NCBI GenBank assembly: GCA_004764695.1
Contig: SMSO01000031.1
Location: 7,931,261 to 7,995,260 of the forward strand
DNA: 64,000 nt
Source of the DNA: Schizochytrium sp. TIO01
Taxonomy: Eukaryota; Sar; Bigyra; Thraustochytrida; Thraustochytriidae
Direction of reading: 5' to 3'
Both the position numbers and the translations under genes were made by a program. Positions 12,701 to 23,314 of the stretch are shown here, piece after piece; the first letter of the stretch is position 1; the number at the start of each line of letters is the position of its first letter. The notes below the pieces were generated by a model that made no database searches, was not told the origin of the DNA, and was given only the letters and a program-made list of their open reading frames with translations.

Positions 12701-12889
12701 AGCCTGGGAATCATTCACCGCTCTGAGGTTTCTCCTCGTCGCATTGATAGTGTTAGCCAAGTCTTAAACGTTGGTGACAAGGTAGATGCTGTATGCGTCA
12801 ATACCGGTTTGAATGGTGGTCTTCCTGAGCTTTCTATGAAGTTGGTTCTTCTGCGCAGGGGCAAAGGTGGCAGCCGGGCGAAGAAGTAA
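9716..12889 (+). CDS. PNPT1: Mitochondrial polyribonucleotide nucleotidyltransferase (PNPase)
   Basis: PNPase degrades RNA 3' to 5' by phosphorolysis and can add tails; the eukaryotic form works in mitochondria or plastids. This single-exon protein has 1057 aa against about 711 in E. coli and 783 in human. The N-terminus is rich in Arg, Ser and Ala with almost no acidic residues, as in a mitochondrial presequence. The first RNase PH core spans about 45-290. The second spans about 480-760 and keeps FPPYSV-ETG, GHG-LAERALKPVMP, SS-DGSSSMASVC and MDFKLAG; the residues equivalent to E. coli D486, D492 and K494 are present. A KH domain with the loop GTRG follows at about 768, an S1 domain at about 830-905 and a second S1-like domain at about 965-1050. 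The extra length comes from Gln/Asn- and Ser/Gly/Asp-rich inserts (about 87-100, 325-345, 385-425, 585-625 and 915-960). The start is the first ATG ahead of the presequence. Confidence 0.93.
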   Translation: MTTPGPLSTMRLARLFSSSTKELPSIVRPPLFISSAPSPATPRPSRIGIELGATKIAPLAAGAAVGCDGKSVVLATACFERKSVAGQTQGTGQNQNQNQNQNNNVQSTRTFVPMSVEYREKASGAGKIPQHILRRELAPREDEVVLARFVDRALRPSLANAADWLTNLQVICTQMAYDEKADVHVVAVNAASVAVRAALDSEKELYNVEPVACVRITGREAESGKQSQGKSGHIVGNLRLNAFEAPQNPANPDPEIAMEVLVAATRYGVVAVDFVASRPVEKDELKAALKLAETKIPEILSAQQVAVDTILNLRTGRGHIINDSDAGSNGNNNHNNSKGHKLDNKYEINGSVPAAVLGDPLLEKGEAGSSDRMDLNSLFQAAFAVDPSSGGSGGSKDDTQGDSQADLETGEDNSSMEEDMETLEEDAKARKREIDAMFQQYGSAWLKKQLNNENLSDKAHENLRGLLLRANGNDGELVRHDGRRLNEIRHLAADMDVLPSIVHGSSTFQRGLTTVLATATLGSIRDGARVIPYCGPSYRKNFFLHYDFPPYSVNETGRLGMNRRMLGHGQLAERALKPVMPAPKGKSGSASSMKSPKIMMHTLKDSSDKERISNGAANAQDIDFPFSTRVSVETTSSDGSSSMASVCAASLAMASAGVPLADLVAGITVGVLENENGTDELIVDIDSMEDEFGGMDFKLAGTKNGFTAAQLDTKRGANGIPVELLCQAIDLAVPAHETLLASMQETLDAHRENEACKGSSNIPLFSRIDTNPELVKRVLGTRGRTTQGLQQDFDVDIDLNVTDGVIYVFANSPESLEEVTKRIQDLIWVPEIGEIFEGLEVIEVLTSGAVVRIPSHGGEHEAFIHNSELSLHRINEAAEVVSEGDRLTAMCIRIEDFKPRLSVRAVQKKQERFKPRSSRAEAAENDFSAESNDSKTKSNASKANAVFEDKSNDDDDDDAKSLLWEPEPNVLYEQMEVVKIPNNLRAIVQFPGKPESLGIIHRSEVSPRRIDSVSQVLNVGDKVDAVCVNTGLNGGLPELSMKLVLLRRGKGGSRAKK

Positions 12890-14671
12890 AGGTCTGAATT
12901 TTCTTTAGTTTCTTTTCTCAGTGAAAACCACTCTACATCTATGTCCAGGGCAACCAAAAAACCAAAAAACCAAAGTCTACACAAATTTGAGAAAATATGA
13001 TAACATGCGAACGCCAGGCCAGCCCCAAGATCGATAAATGTCAGCTATCTAGTTAGAGGATGTCTTTTTTGGATACGGATTTTCAGGGTCGCATTTTGTT
13101 TTATGTTTTACAGAAGGCGAAAATCCCATCATGGGATCATTATTTGGTTACAGCAGACCAAATGACAAAGGTGTTAATCGTTTCTAACTCAGATCATCCC
13201 CCCCCTTTTTTTTTCTTTTTTTAATTAAATTTAAAGAAAGGAAACGATTAATGTGCTACCATCATGTTGTGCGCACTGATGCATCATCCATGGTAGTACT
13301 CCTACAAAATTTTGCAGACACTACGAGCCCTAATAGAACAATGGGCCACAATTGAATTGAGTAATTTACCACCTAATGGGACTACTTTTTACAAAAATTA
13401 ATAGAATTTTTACTTCTTGAGAGTTCCTTTGAGAGGTCGAGCCTTCCGAACTGTCTTTCCATGTCTTCAAAAAGTAGAGCTTTCATAGATTAAAATAAGA
13501 ATAAATAAAGAACGTAAAGCAATAAAGCGAGAATGATAACGTAAACGCCTTTACGTATCGAGAAATGGAGAAATAGAATAGAAAAGAAGAAATTAGATTA
13601 GATGGGAAGAAAAGACAACAAACAAGACGAAAGAGTGATAATGGGCAGGGAGGGCTTACAGGATTTGAACGGTTTTGGTGACTTGCTTACCCTTGGTTGC
13701 TATGAAAGAAGGTTCCCCAGATATACGGAAAAAAGTTTGAGGTGATATAACAGAATTTGAGGTGGAACGTTGATGGCAGAGTTGGTTCTAATGCTATTTT
13801 GTAAACACTGAGCGAGCAAGGGTTTTTCTTACTTTTGTGGTGGTGTTTTGGTCGTGATGATTCTGTAAGGGAGGGGCAGGAAGAAGACCTAACCACCCAG
13901 ACCTGCGGGGCTGCTTATGAAAGGAGGTCTGCTGGAGGCTTGATAAAATGTGTTGTCTTTTGTGAAGAGTAGCTATATGCTAGTCATCGCACATTACGAT
14001 ATCACACAAAAGACATAGAATATGAACGGCAGATTTCCATCAAAGCGTGCATAGAAGAGAAAGTACAGAACTCGTATATTAACGTCCAGCTATGCATGCA
14101 GAATACGCAATGCCTTCCAAAAAAGAAAAAGCTATTTTGGATGAACAAAAATAGAATCAACTGAACGAGAGGTTTATGGAGCCGTAGCGGCACACCCTGC
14201 TCGCTCGGGCAGTCGTAAAACACATGATCTCTATCCTTGGGTTGGGTTCAGGCAAGTTGTTGAAACCGAGACTTCGTCATATACTGTCGAACATTTGGCA
14301 CACAAATATACCATAAGAGCATGCATGAAGTAGCATTAGTCGGTACGATTGAAGTTTGCAGGGTGAATTGATCCTCACCAAGCAGTAACACAGTAAAAGG
14401 CAGATGGAGGAGCAGGGCATATATAAAGAAAGCAGCCAAGATGTCACAGCAAAACACATACACATAGACACAGGCAACAACAAGATAGGCTGAGCCCAAG
14501 AACGACTGGAGGTACTATGTTCTCTCGGTGGAGAACACCGGTGCACAAAGTTTTCGATCTCCATACATTACACATAAAGATAAGAAAGGCTTGAGCCACA
14601 GCGCTATCTTTAGAGACCTGAAGATACATAATCATAAGCTATAGTAACCTCAGAAAACACATCGGTAGTTT
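12890..14671. other. Intergenic between convergent PNPase and PP2C genes
   Basis: These 1.8 kb lie between two convergent stop codons. They include a C/T-rich run with poly-T at about 13197-13225 and long A/T-rich stretches. A minus-strand open stretch at 13690-13890 ends at a good GTAAGC donor-like site and could be an exon, but I find no convincing partner exon. No RNA gene is recognised. Confidence 0.4.
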
Positions 14672-16132
14672 CTACTCGAGCTGGACAACAACAGCACTAA
14701 TATCATCACGGCGGGAATGCGCAGGGTCTATGTCCCAACGCTGGCGCGCAGCTTCTACAATCTGCTTCGACGCGGCCAGGGGGTCCTTGGCATTGTAAAT
14801 TTTGGCAAGAACTTCCTCGTTAGTCATTTGGTCCCAAACTCCGTCCGAAGCAAGCACCAGATACTGCTTGATGTTCTTGTGAATGTGGTCATGCTTAAAC
14901 TCTGGCTCTGCAGAAACACCTAGGTAGTCATGGGCGTCTAAGTCTCCGATTGAGCGAGTGAACAATACACCATAAATGATATCGCCGTCTCGGCGGCGGC
15001 AAATATAGGTTTTACCCTCCTGACGATGCGCACCACGAAGTTCGCCCTCGCTCATTAGCACAGCAGAGGTACGAAGGATGCGGCGGTATTCATCCTGGCG
15101 CTCTGGTTTGTGGTCATCGGACATCACTACAACCTGGCCCTTCGTCTCTTCCTCATCCATCTCACCCATGATACATCTCGAGTCACCTACGTTTGCTACA
15201 TAGATTTCGCTGTCAACGATCATTGCTACAACGAGAGTGGTACCACTGACCTGCGGGTCCACACCAGTGTAGTTGAGATCTGTGTGAATAAAGGCTTCAT
15301 GGAGACGACCAATGGAATGTTCAAGAACATCTTGAGGAGACAAATCATCACCAAATTCTTCATAAACTGCCTTCATGGTCTTGTGGAGCTCCATACGGCA
15401 AAAGTGACTTGCATGTTCGCCGAAAGGTCCGTGCCCGTCGAATATACCAAAGACCGCCTGGTTGGGCTTGCCATCCATAATAAAGGCGACAAGACTATCC
15501 TGGTTCAGTTTCAAGGGCTGTGCGTTTGAGCGACCGCGCAAAGACTTGTAGCCAAAAAGAAGTTTATGACCCACTTCGTACTTCTCGAGGATGTCTTGTG
15601 TGCTCACATCCTTGATATCATATCCCAGTTCGGATTCCACATCCGAGAGACTAACAGCATGCTCATCGTCAGTATCAACGCCGGATTCATAGTCTTCACT
15701 AGAGTGATGTTCAGGAAGCTTGCTAACACGCTTGCTTGCACGAAAGCTGTGGCGATAGCCCTTCTTCAGCTTTAGTAGCTGAAGAGTCATGGTCTCCTTC
15801 ATTTCTACAGGGTATTCCACCTCCATACCGAGTTCATACACCGGATCAGATGCCATGAGGACACCCGCGGGGTCATGTGCAAGAGCCTCTGCAAGGGCAC
15901 CACCAATGGGTTTTTTCAAGCGGATAGATTGTTTAGCTTCTTCGATGGTATCTTTGGAAAACAGCATCGAGTTAGTATGCATTAGATCCTCACTCGACTT
16001 GGATTTTGAGGAGGAGGTTGACCCGCCCGACGAGCGCTCAATTCCCGGAGCTTGGTCATCCTCCTCTTCTATGGGGGATCCAACATCCTTGGTGACCACA
16101 CGTTGATCTAGGCTTGATGAAGTACAGCCCAT
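14672..16132 (-). CDS. PP2C-family Ser/Thr phosphatase, probably N-myristoylated
   Basis: PPM/PP2C enzymes are Mg/Mn-dependent protein Ser/Thr phosphatases. This 486-aa single-exon protein has a regulatory N-terminal extension of about 190 residues, then a full catalytic domain: QDS near 211, FDGHG at about 231-235, SGTTL, VGDSR, DDHKP, FTRSIGD, ASDGVWD and RRDDISAVVV at the C-terminus. The metal-binding aspartates expected in DGHG, DGVWD and RDD are all present, so it should be active. The start MGCTSS is a classic N-myristoylation site with an adjacent palmitoylatable Cys, which suggests membrane attachment; this is inference. The N-terminal region is acidic with Ser-rich tracts. It resembles plant and protist PP2Cs with N-terminal extensions. 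The substrate cannot be inferred. Confidence 0.9.
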   Translation of the reverse strand: MGCTSSSLDQRVVTKDVGSPIEEEDDQAPGIERSSGGSTSSSKSKSSEDLMHTNSMLFSKDTIEEAKQSIRLKKPIGGALAEALAHDPAGVLMASDPVYELGMEVEYPVEMKETMTLQLLKLKKGYRHSFRASKRVSKLPEHHSSEDYESGVDTDDEHAVSLSDVESELGYDIKDVSTQDILEKYEVGHKLLFGYKSLRGRSNAQPLKLNQDSLVAFIMDGKPNQAVFGIFDGHGPFGEHASHFCRMELHKTMKAVYEEFGDDLSPQDVLEHSIGRLHEAFIHTDLNYTGVDPQVSGTTLVVAMIVDSEIYVANVGDSRCIMGEMDEEETKGQVVVMSDDHKPERQDEYRRILRTSAVLMSEGELRGAHRQEGKTYICRRRDGDIIYGVLFTRSIGDLDAHDYLGVSAEPEFKHDHIHKNIKQYLVLASDGVWDQMTNEEVLAKIYNAKDPLAASKQIVEAARQRWDIDPAHSRRDDISAVVVQLE

Positions 16133-16633
16133 GATCCTGAGCTTTTGTGAAATTTAGCTCGTGGAGATGGAGTTTCTGAAGACAGCCCAAAATAAAGATC
16201 AACTTCTTGCACTTCACTTTCGTCAATACAAGAAATGACAAGACTGCAAGCAGACTGTCTGTTGTTCCACAGCAGCTCAATAGGTCCTCAGATGAAGCTA
16301 ATTGCAGTATCTCACCGCAATATATATGCGCCTCTCGGTTTGCTGTTCAAGAGCAAGAGCCGAAAGCGTCGGTCAGTTCCAAAGAAAAAACGAAGCTGAT
16401 GAAGCCAGTGGGTAAGGATAGAGATGAGATTGAAGAGCGAAATCCCAGTCGTTACACGGCGCCCACCACGAGCAGTAGAAGAACCACCGGCCCTAGCAAT
16501 AACCACAACGAAGCTGCAGAAGTACACGTAGAGCGGCTCTTCACCAGGTCTCCTCAACTTCGAGGAATGACTTTCGAAGAGAACTCTGCCTCGCCTTACT
16601 CTTGAGAAGCAGACCTAGACTGAGCAGACGCAG

Positions 16634-16694
16634 GAAAGCAGGCAAGCAACCAAGCAGGTACGGCAAGAAAGCAGGCAAGCAACCAAGCTAGGTA
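16634..16694. repeat. Imperfect direct duplication, 33-bp unit
   Basis: The sequence starting GAAAGCAGGCAAGCAACC at 16634 recurs at 16667, an offset of 33 bp, with small differences near the end of the second copy. Confidence 0.7.
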
Positions 16695-18730
16695 CTTGGA
16701 GCGTGTGCACGGAGAATGAGGAATGAGGAACGAGGAATGAAGAAGAAGAATAAAGAATGAAAGTACTTCAACAATAATTCTTTTTCCTTTTCTTTCTTTC
16801 TTTCTTTGTTTAGTATTGTTACGAATCAGCCGATGTTGTTGTCAATGCCACGCAAGAAGGACCAGTCCAACCGTTTGCAGCGCACAGAGCCTGGCGGGAA
16901 CAAGTCGGGACCACAGGGCCGGGTGCGAGGTCTGTGCAGCTCACGAGAGGGCTCTGCCTCGCCTCTGGCTTGGCAGGTGCGAGGGAGATGGAGAAGGAGC
17001 GAATAAGAGAATGTATGCCCCCTCTCTCTTTCTTTACCCTTCTGTTTTCAAAATTGTTAATTTAAAGAAAGACTATTTTATTCTTCTCTTCTTTAGAGTT
17101 TGTGTAAGTATTATCTGTCTTACCTGTTAAGTATAAACTCCTCTTAGTCAAGTTTCTTTTTGTTTCTTGTTTTTTAAAATGAAATGATTTATGAATAAAA
17201 GTTCACAATCATTTTTTTCTTCTCTCTTTCAACACAATCATACAAACAAACAAACAAACAAACAAAGAAACAATCAAATAAAGTCATTTGTGAAAATTAT
17301 ATTAAAAATGGAATAAAATATATAACGCGGGTCCCGCAGAATATACCGCGTCCGTAGATACACGCACACTCACAATAACATAGTTATCACCTCTCCTACA
17401 GCTGTGCAATTTTAGCAGAAACAGAACTACCGCGAGCCCGCGCGTACACAAAGTGTGGGTCCTAAGATTCGGGACTGGGACTCCCGCGCGCCCGAGAAAG
17501 AAAGAAAAGAAAGGATAATAAGAAAGGAAAAGAAGAGTTTCTCGCACCTAGTGTTTATTATAGGGGTACTATAGGGGTGCCGTTTCAACTCGAAGAGAGA
17601 GGTCGAAGAAAGCATCTTGAAAACTACTTCGTTCGTTGCTCAAATTCTCTCCATCTTCTGTGATGTGGTGCGGCTAAAGCTGCTGAGCTGCCTCTACAAA
17701 GGAGGTTTCCAACTGGGCTCCTTTGCTTCGAGCACATAACTCACTAGTAGGTACCTATCGTCGAAGAGACCCTGAGAGAGTGTGTGCGTGTGTGAGTGAG
17801 TGTTCAAGAACTGCTGTGTACTTACTTACTTACTTCTCTTTGCCTCTGTCCTCTCTCTGCTACGATGCCCCTACCACCTACTTAGGGAAAAGGAAGAAGG
17901 AATTCATTCACTTTATTAGTTTAGAAATCATCACTCCCAAAATCAAAATCGAAAGCAAAAGTTGGCATCAGAAGGAGCACTTCGAAATAAAGGCGCGAAC
18001 GGCCGTTTACAGAGAGCATCGATTTCAACGAAGGAAGACAGCAGCTTTGCGACAAAGAGAGTGGCACCTAGTAGTCGTAGAATGGTTAGTACGTGACGCA
18101 CTAAGCTAAGAACACCGCGTTAAAGTCTTTTCCAACTGGAAAAGAAATAATGGAAATTACAAAAATGAATCAATTCCAAGGGAGAATCACTGAATTCTTA
18201 GCGGTAAGACGGGAACACTTTAAAAAGAAAGAAGAAACAGCGGCAGATAGTACCTATATAGCAGCTACTACTTATCTCTCTCTCTCTCTCTCTTCAAATG
18301 TGGTAGCTAGATAGAAGGTACCTGCCTAAAACTTGGTAGTATATATACACATATTAATAACTTAACATTTTATTATTATTATTATTATTATAATCATTAT
18401 TTATTTTAAAGAAAATAAAAGTTTGAAATAAAATGCCTTCTTTTTCTTTTTGTTTAGTTTACAATATAAAATTAAACGAATCGATAAAATAAAATCAGAA
18501 CAATTGTGATTTGGGAGATTCATTCATTCGCACATGATCCACAGAACTAACTTCAGTCTGTCTGACAGTCTTGACAACCTGCAGCGATCTCGCGCTGCCT
18601 TCGATGCCCCCTCCACGAGTTAATTAGCTCAGACTCCTGCGCTGCAGCAGACGTCCCGCACGGACTGCGTTCGCGAGGCCTGAACTCCGCGAGAGTCCCA
18701 GCGCTCTTCGAGGCGCTTTGGGCGGGAAGA

Positions 18731-18774
18731 CAGTCAGTCAGTCAGTCAGTCAGTCAGTCAGTCAGTCAGTCAGT
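18731..18774. repeat. (CAGT)11 microsatellite
   Basis: Eleven uninterrupted CAGT units. A looser GTCAGTAA-type repeat follows at about 19119-19161. Confidence 0.9.
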
Positions 18775-18894
18775 CAATCTGTTTGCTCTTAAGCCATTTG
18801 GTCACCACCGGTACCAAATATTCACTTCGCGCACTGCCACAGCAGCACCGTTTCCATGCTCTTCAGCGAGCAAAGATTTGGCCAAAATCTGCAG

Positions 18895-18974
18895 CAAAGC
18901 TCAGCATTCGCAAAGCTTAGCATTCGCAAGGCTCAGCACTTGCTAAGCGCAGCACTTGCAAAGCGCAGCATTTG
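18895..18974. repeat. Five tandem copies of a 16-bp unit
   Basis: Copies start at 18895, 18911, 18927, 18943 and 18959, each like CAAAGCTCAGCATTCG with one to four changes. The fixed 16-bp period with diverged copies separates it from the microsatellites nearby. Confidence 0.8.
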
Positions 18975-19510
18975 CAGGCACGTATCCGTGTGAACTAACT
19001 GCACGTGCAGTGCTCTCCAAGTAGAAGAGGTTTTCGACTCGAGGCTTTCGACTCGAACGAGGAATGCAATGTCTCCAGACGTGTGAACTGCCTGCGTGCC
19101 TGCGCGCCTGCGTGCCTGGGTCAGTAAGTCATTAGGTCAGTAAGTCAGTAAGTCAGTAAGTCGAGCACCGCGTGCGACGCCCTCTCCCCTTGCAGGAAGC
19201 AGGCAGAGCCCCGGCGGGTTGCGAGTTGACGTGAGCTCCAAGTGGCTCGGAGCACGCGGCCTTTTTTCTCGTGGTTCTGTATGTCTTGGTGCCTCTTCGT
19301 GGCAGGCGAGCTTACGTGGAGGTCGGCGGCGGGGTGGCCTTGCCAAGGCTGGCTGCTGTGTAAGACACGCGTTGAGAGCTGGCAGGCACTGGTATCGTGC
19401 ACTCGCCGCATACGGACTCCAGGTTCTCGCAGGACGACGGCCTTTCCTGCTTCAAGTCCAAGCCACCAAACCTGCATTTATCGACGCTCCTGACGCCGAG
19501 GTTGTGTTTC

Positions 19511-19535
19511 TTGCTTTGCTTTGCTTTGCTTTGCT

Positions 19536-19572
<37 letters not shown>

Positions 19573-19586
19573 CGCTTGCTCGCTTG
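19511..19586. repeat. CTTTG / CTTG microsatellite
   Basis: A pentanucleotide TTGCT/TTTGC tract passes directly into a TTGC tetranucleotide tract, with two CTCG interruptions near the end. Confidence 0.85.
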
Positions 19587-22500
19587 TATCACAGGCTCCG
19601 ACGGTCTCGTTGTTGATCCAACTTGCAGCTCGCTGTTGTTTTTCCCAACCTCGCTCATCCTCAGCACGTAAGTAATCGCATTGCAGAAAGGGTAGTTTCA
19701 TGATCGCGGTGACGATGATGAGGAGTGAGAAGAAATGGAGATCGATGAATTGAGCACGTGCACCGCGATTAGAGATAACTCAGGTACTGGCAATAGGTCG
19801 GTGCTTCTTTTCTTGCTTCTTGCTTGCTTCTTCCCAGCCTGGCTGGTTCAGGGCACAGCTTGAGAAGCAGCCTGGTCGAGAACTCTTGCGGGAGCTCTGC
19901 TCTCGCCGGACCTGGGGCCCCAGCCAGATGCAGGTGCAGATACACGATGAGCTGCGCTGCTGCACGCGCCGATGACTTTGTTCATCGCAGATAAATTTAC
20001 TTATGGATCAAATCAAGAATGACGGGAAGTAGAACGAAAGAGAACAGAACATGCGGGTGATTGGGAAAGAATGAGGGCGCATCTTGCCACCAAAATAGTA
20101 GAACGTACCTAGGTGTTTGTTTTGTAAGCGAAGTCATCGCCCACGAATCCATAAACAGAGGTCAAGTTCCTACCCCACGTGCAGACAATCAACGCAGAAA
20201 TTTATGCATGACTGAAGGCTTGTTTCCGCATGAAAGATGAGTTTACCGATAAAATTTATAACTTACATGCCGCATGGGACCTGCTGAATGAACAGTTTAG
20301 ACACCGTTGTCTGCGACGAAGAGGCTCTTCTCTTACTGTTCTGATTATTGAGAATTTCGCAGTTTCTACTGTAAATCTTGGACTTGGCTGCACTTTGACT
20401 GTGCACGTGAAGGAAGACTAAAGCTTCAAGCTATCAACCAAATGCCGCAACCTTTCGCATATGAGAAGACACCAGAAAATCCATCGGCACCTACGCTAAA
20501 CCACTAAACACAGTTGTGGTTTTCCTTCTTCGTTACTGTCGTGGCGATTCCTTTGTCGGGCTTTCGAGGATTCCGTTTATCCCCCATTCTTGTCATTCGT
20601 GATAATGATGATAGTGATGAGCCTTCATCAATTGTAAAACCTGGCACATAGTAAACAATTCTTCTCTTTTTCTTTGTTTTAAAGTTGGTCACTTCATGGG
20701 CTCGAGAAGTCGCTGCACCTTTTCAGCGAGGGATAAGCGTCGACCGCGTGCCGTTGAACGCAGTGGCTGCCTTGCTTGATGGCTGACTGGCTGGCTAGGC
20801 TCCTACTTGAGCGAGCGAGTGAACGAGTGATGACGGCTTTGGATGAGGAATCTTGGTTGTGGCTGCAAATTCGAAGCGAACTTATTAGCGCTATTTTACT
20901 ATTATTAAAAAACTTTTTTTGTAATATTTTGAAATTTTAAAGGAATAAAAAACTGCAAGAGTAAATTAATATTTTAAAGTTATTGTTAACTTAATAATTA
21001 TCATTTTCATTGTTTAGTAACAAAAGAGGGAAAATAGAAAAGTTCTTTGGGTAATTACTTTATTTCCCCCCAAATTTTATGATAAACATTTACATTCTTG
21101 GTACTAGCTTTAGCAATAATGTCCAACCTCAAAAAGTACCAGTGAAGGACTCATGAATAGAAATATATTACGTCATGGTAGGTATGATGCCAGGGTTTAA
21201 AAAAAGTATAAATATAGAAAGAAAATGGTGATTTATAATTCGCAGGAGAATCAAAGGAAAAGGTTAAGCGGCTGTCATTCATTGTCATTCATACCAAAGT
21301 AGCCATGACAAATGAACAAGTGGACAAAAGGTTGCTCGAAATTCGGCACCAACGCATCTTCTTATCACTACCTTCACACGGGCCTTTAAGAAGTGCTTGA
21401 CCTAAGTTATGTAGCACGCATGGCAATGGCGGGTTTGCTAAATCAATACTTGCTTCCATATTATCTTAAATCACTAATGGGCTTCTGGGTATGAAAATAT
21501 TGATCAGAACAGAACGTCGTCGTTGTCGTGATTGTCAAACAACTGACAACTATCTAGCTAGCAACGAATTTGGAATAGTTAGCCTATGGTGTATGTATAT
21601 TCGTACAAAATCGCCGATGCAAGCGATCTTGACAACTCCTGCAGAAGTTTCCATTCGTTCCCTTAGTTTATAGCAAGAGCGGTGGCCGAGGACCTCGCGA
21701 AATAATTCGATTCCAGATTCGTGGTAGAAGGGGCGAACGAAACCCAAGCTTTATGTTGAAGTTTGGCAACTACAGGTCCTACTTTTCTTCAAGTTTCACC
21801 TAGGGCCATCTCGGCTTAATTATCATACATTGTATGAAACCAAGGTTAAAATTGAAGTCCAGGTTTACAGTCTCCACGGGCTCCTCGAAGTTCATCTTCG
21901 TAGAAGCGAGACTAAGAAAAACACCCGAAGGTTCACAACCGCCATCGTCGGCAGTTTCACGGGATCGCGGGTGTAGCTCACGAAGAGCTTAGAAGCTTAT
22001 CAAAGTATATTGCCAAGCGCGCCACATACGATCATGACGATTGTCAAGAACTTCGGCGTAATCCATTTGGACCAAAAACGAGACATGCACTGTTGTGCTT
22101 TGGCGCCATATGCAGGTTAAGAGTAGCGGCGCACGCTTCATGAGCTAACTTGTAGTGCAGCTAGGAATGGAGTGGATTTCTTCCAGCTCCTGGGCCAGCG
22201 AGGTCTGCGAGAATAACCGTACTTCAAGTTTAGAGCAGCTTGTACACAATAAGAGAAAGTACTACCGTAGTACTACTACAAAAGTCAACGAAGATTGGGA
22301 GTACACACCGTGTAGAAACGATAGTGTAAACGAATGCCACTCACACTTCTCAGTAAATGAGAGACCCTCCAAAACCGCGTGAAACCTTCATTCTGGTTTC
22401 CAGAGAAACAGGCTCCTGCGGCAGGCTTCGCGGCCCATTACGTGACGTATGCGGATCGCATTGAGTTCTTGGGCAAAAAGATTGCATTTTAATTAAACAA

Positions 22501-23314
22501 GGTTCAGTTTACCTAGAATACCTACCTAAGCAGTGTACCCAGTACTGAGCCTACCAACCTACTAAAGCCAGGAAGTATTGTCCACGCAGCTAACTTTACT
22601 GAGGGGCAGGGAGCTTGCGTAGATTGATAAATGTATTGCTTGATCAAAATGGCTAGGCCGGACGCCACAGTTCGACGAACAATTTGCTGGACCCTTCACT
22701 GCTCTTGATACTGACTTGAAGCAAATTGGACAATAAGTGCTTCCAATCCGGATATAATGGATAATGCAGAACCAAGCATACCAAAGCTACTGACCTATCA
22801 AGGGAGCTATGCAGCTCTTACTTCAGTAACGTTTTGGTGCAATTGGTGTTTGGCCTGCTTTTTCAATCTGGTGCTCCTAGGTCTGATTTATGAAGTATTT
22901 GATAGTTAGGAAACATTGCCCTGGATTCAGGTAGCACTAGTCGAAGATTATTAATCTACAGAACCTAAAATCTCCTAGTATACCTCACAACAGTAGTCAT
23001 AAACTAGCAGAGCTATTGGGCGTACTCCGTACAATTCAAGACGAACGATGTGTTCTGTGCTTTTAGAGCAGCAAGGACAATACTTAGATCATGTTAAAGT
23101 AGTAATTTACTCTGTTTGTTCTTCATAGTGTATGTACCCAATAACTCGCCGTGAAGACGCGAATGCCTAGGTGTTGATGGAGGCTCATACCTACAATCTA
23201 GATGGTTTCGCACATTATGGCACCACTTAAGTTCTTGACAGCACCAAACGAGTTCTTGAATATTGTTGAAATGTGCGGCGTTCTTTAAATTTAACTTGAG
23301 AAGACATGTAAGAC

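Larger units (their letters stand above)
16133..23314. other. 7-kb gene-poor, repeat-rich region
   Basis: No long gene is visible. The region holds many simple repeats (the main ones are listed separately), AT-rich blocks at 18360-18500 and 20880-21080, GC-richer blocks at 18600-19480, and runs of purine- or pyrimidine-rich sequence. Short ATG ORFs at 20230-20421 (63 aa) and near 22167-22382 have protein-like composition but no family match or supporting splice sites. I found no recognisable tRNA, rRNA or transposase. Confidence 0.5.

Noticed and set aside
16207-16605. A 132-codon plus-strand ORF upstream of the PP2C gene
   Set aside because: It is low-complexity in its C-terminal half, without family match, and lies in the probable promoter and 5' leader of the PP2C gene.
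21672-21735. A GCGGTGGCCGAGG...TTCGATTCC stretch resembling a tRNA-Leu/Ser D-arm and T-loop
   Set aside because: Spacing is far too short for a tRNA, and no acceptor stem or anticodon arm can be formed.
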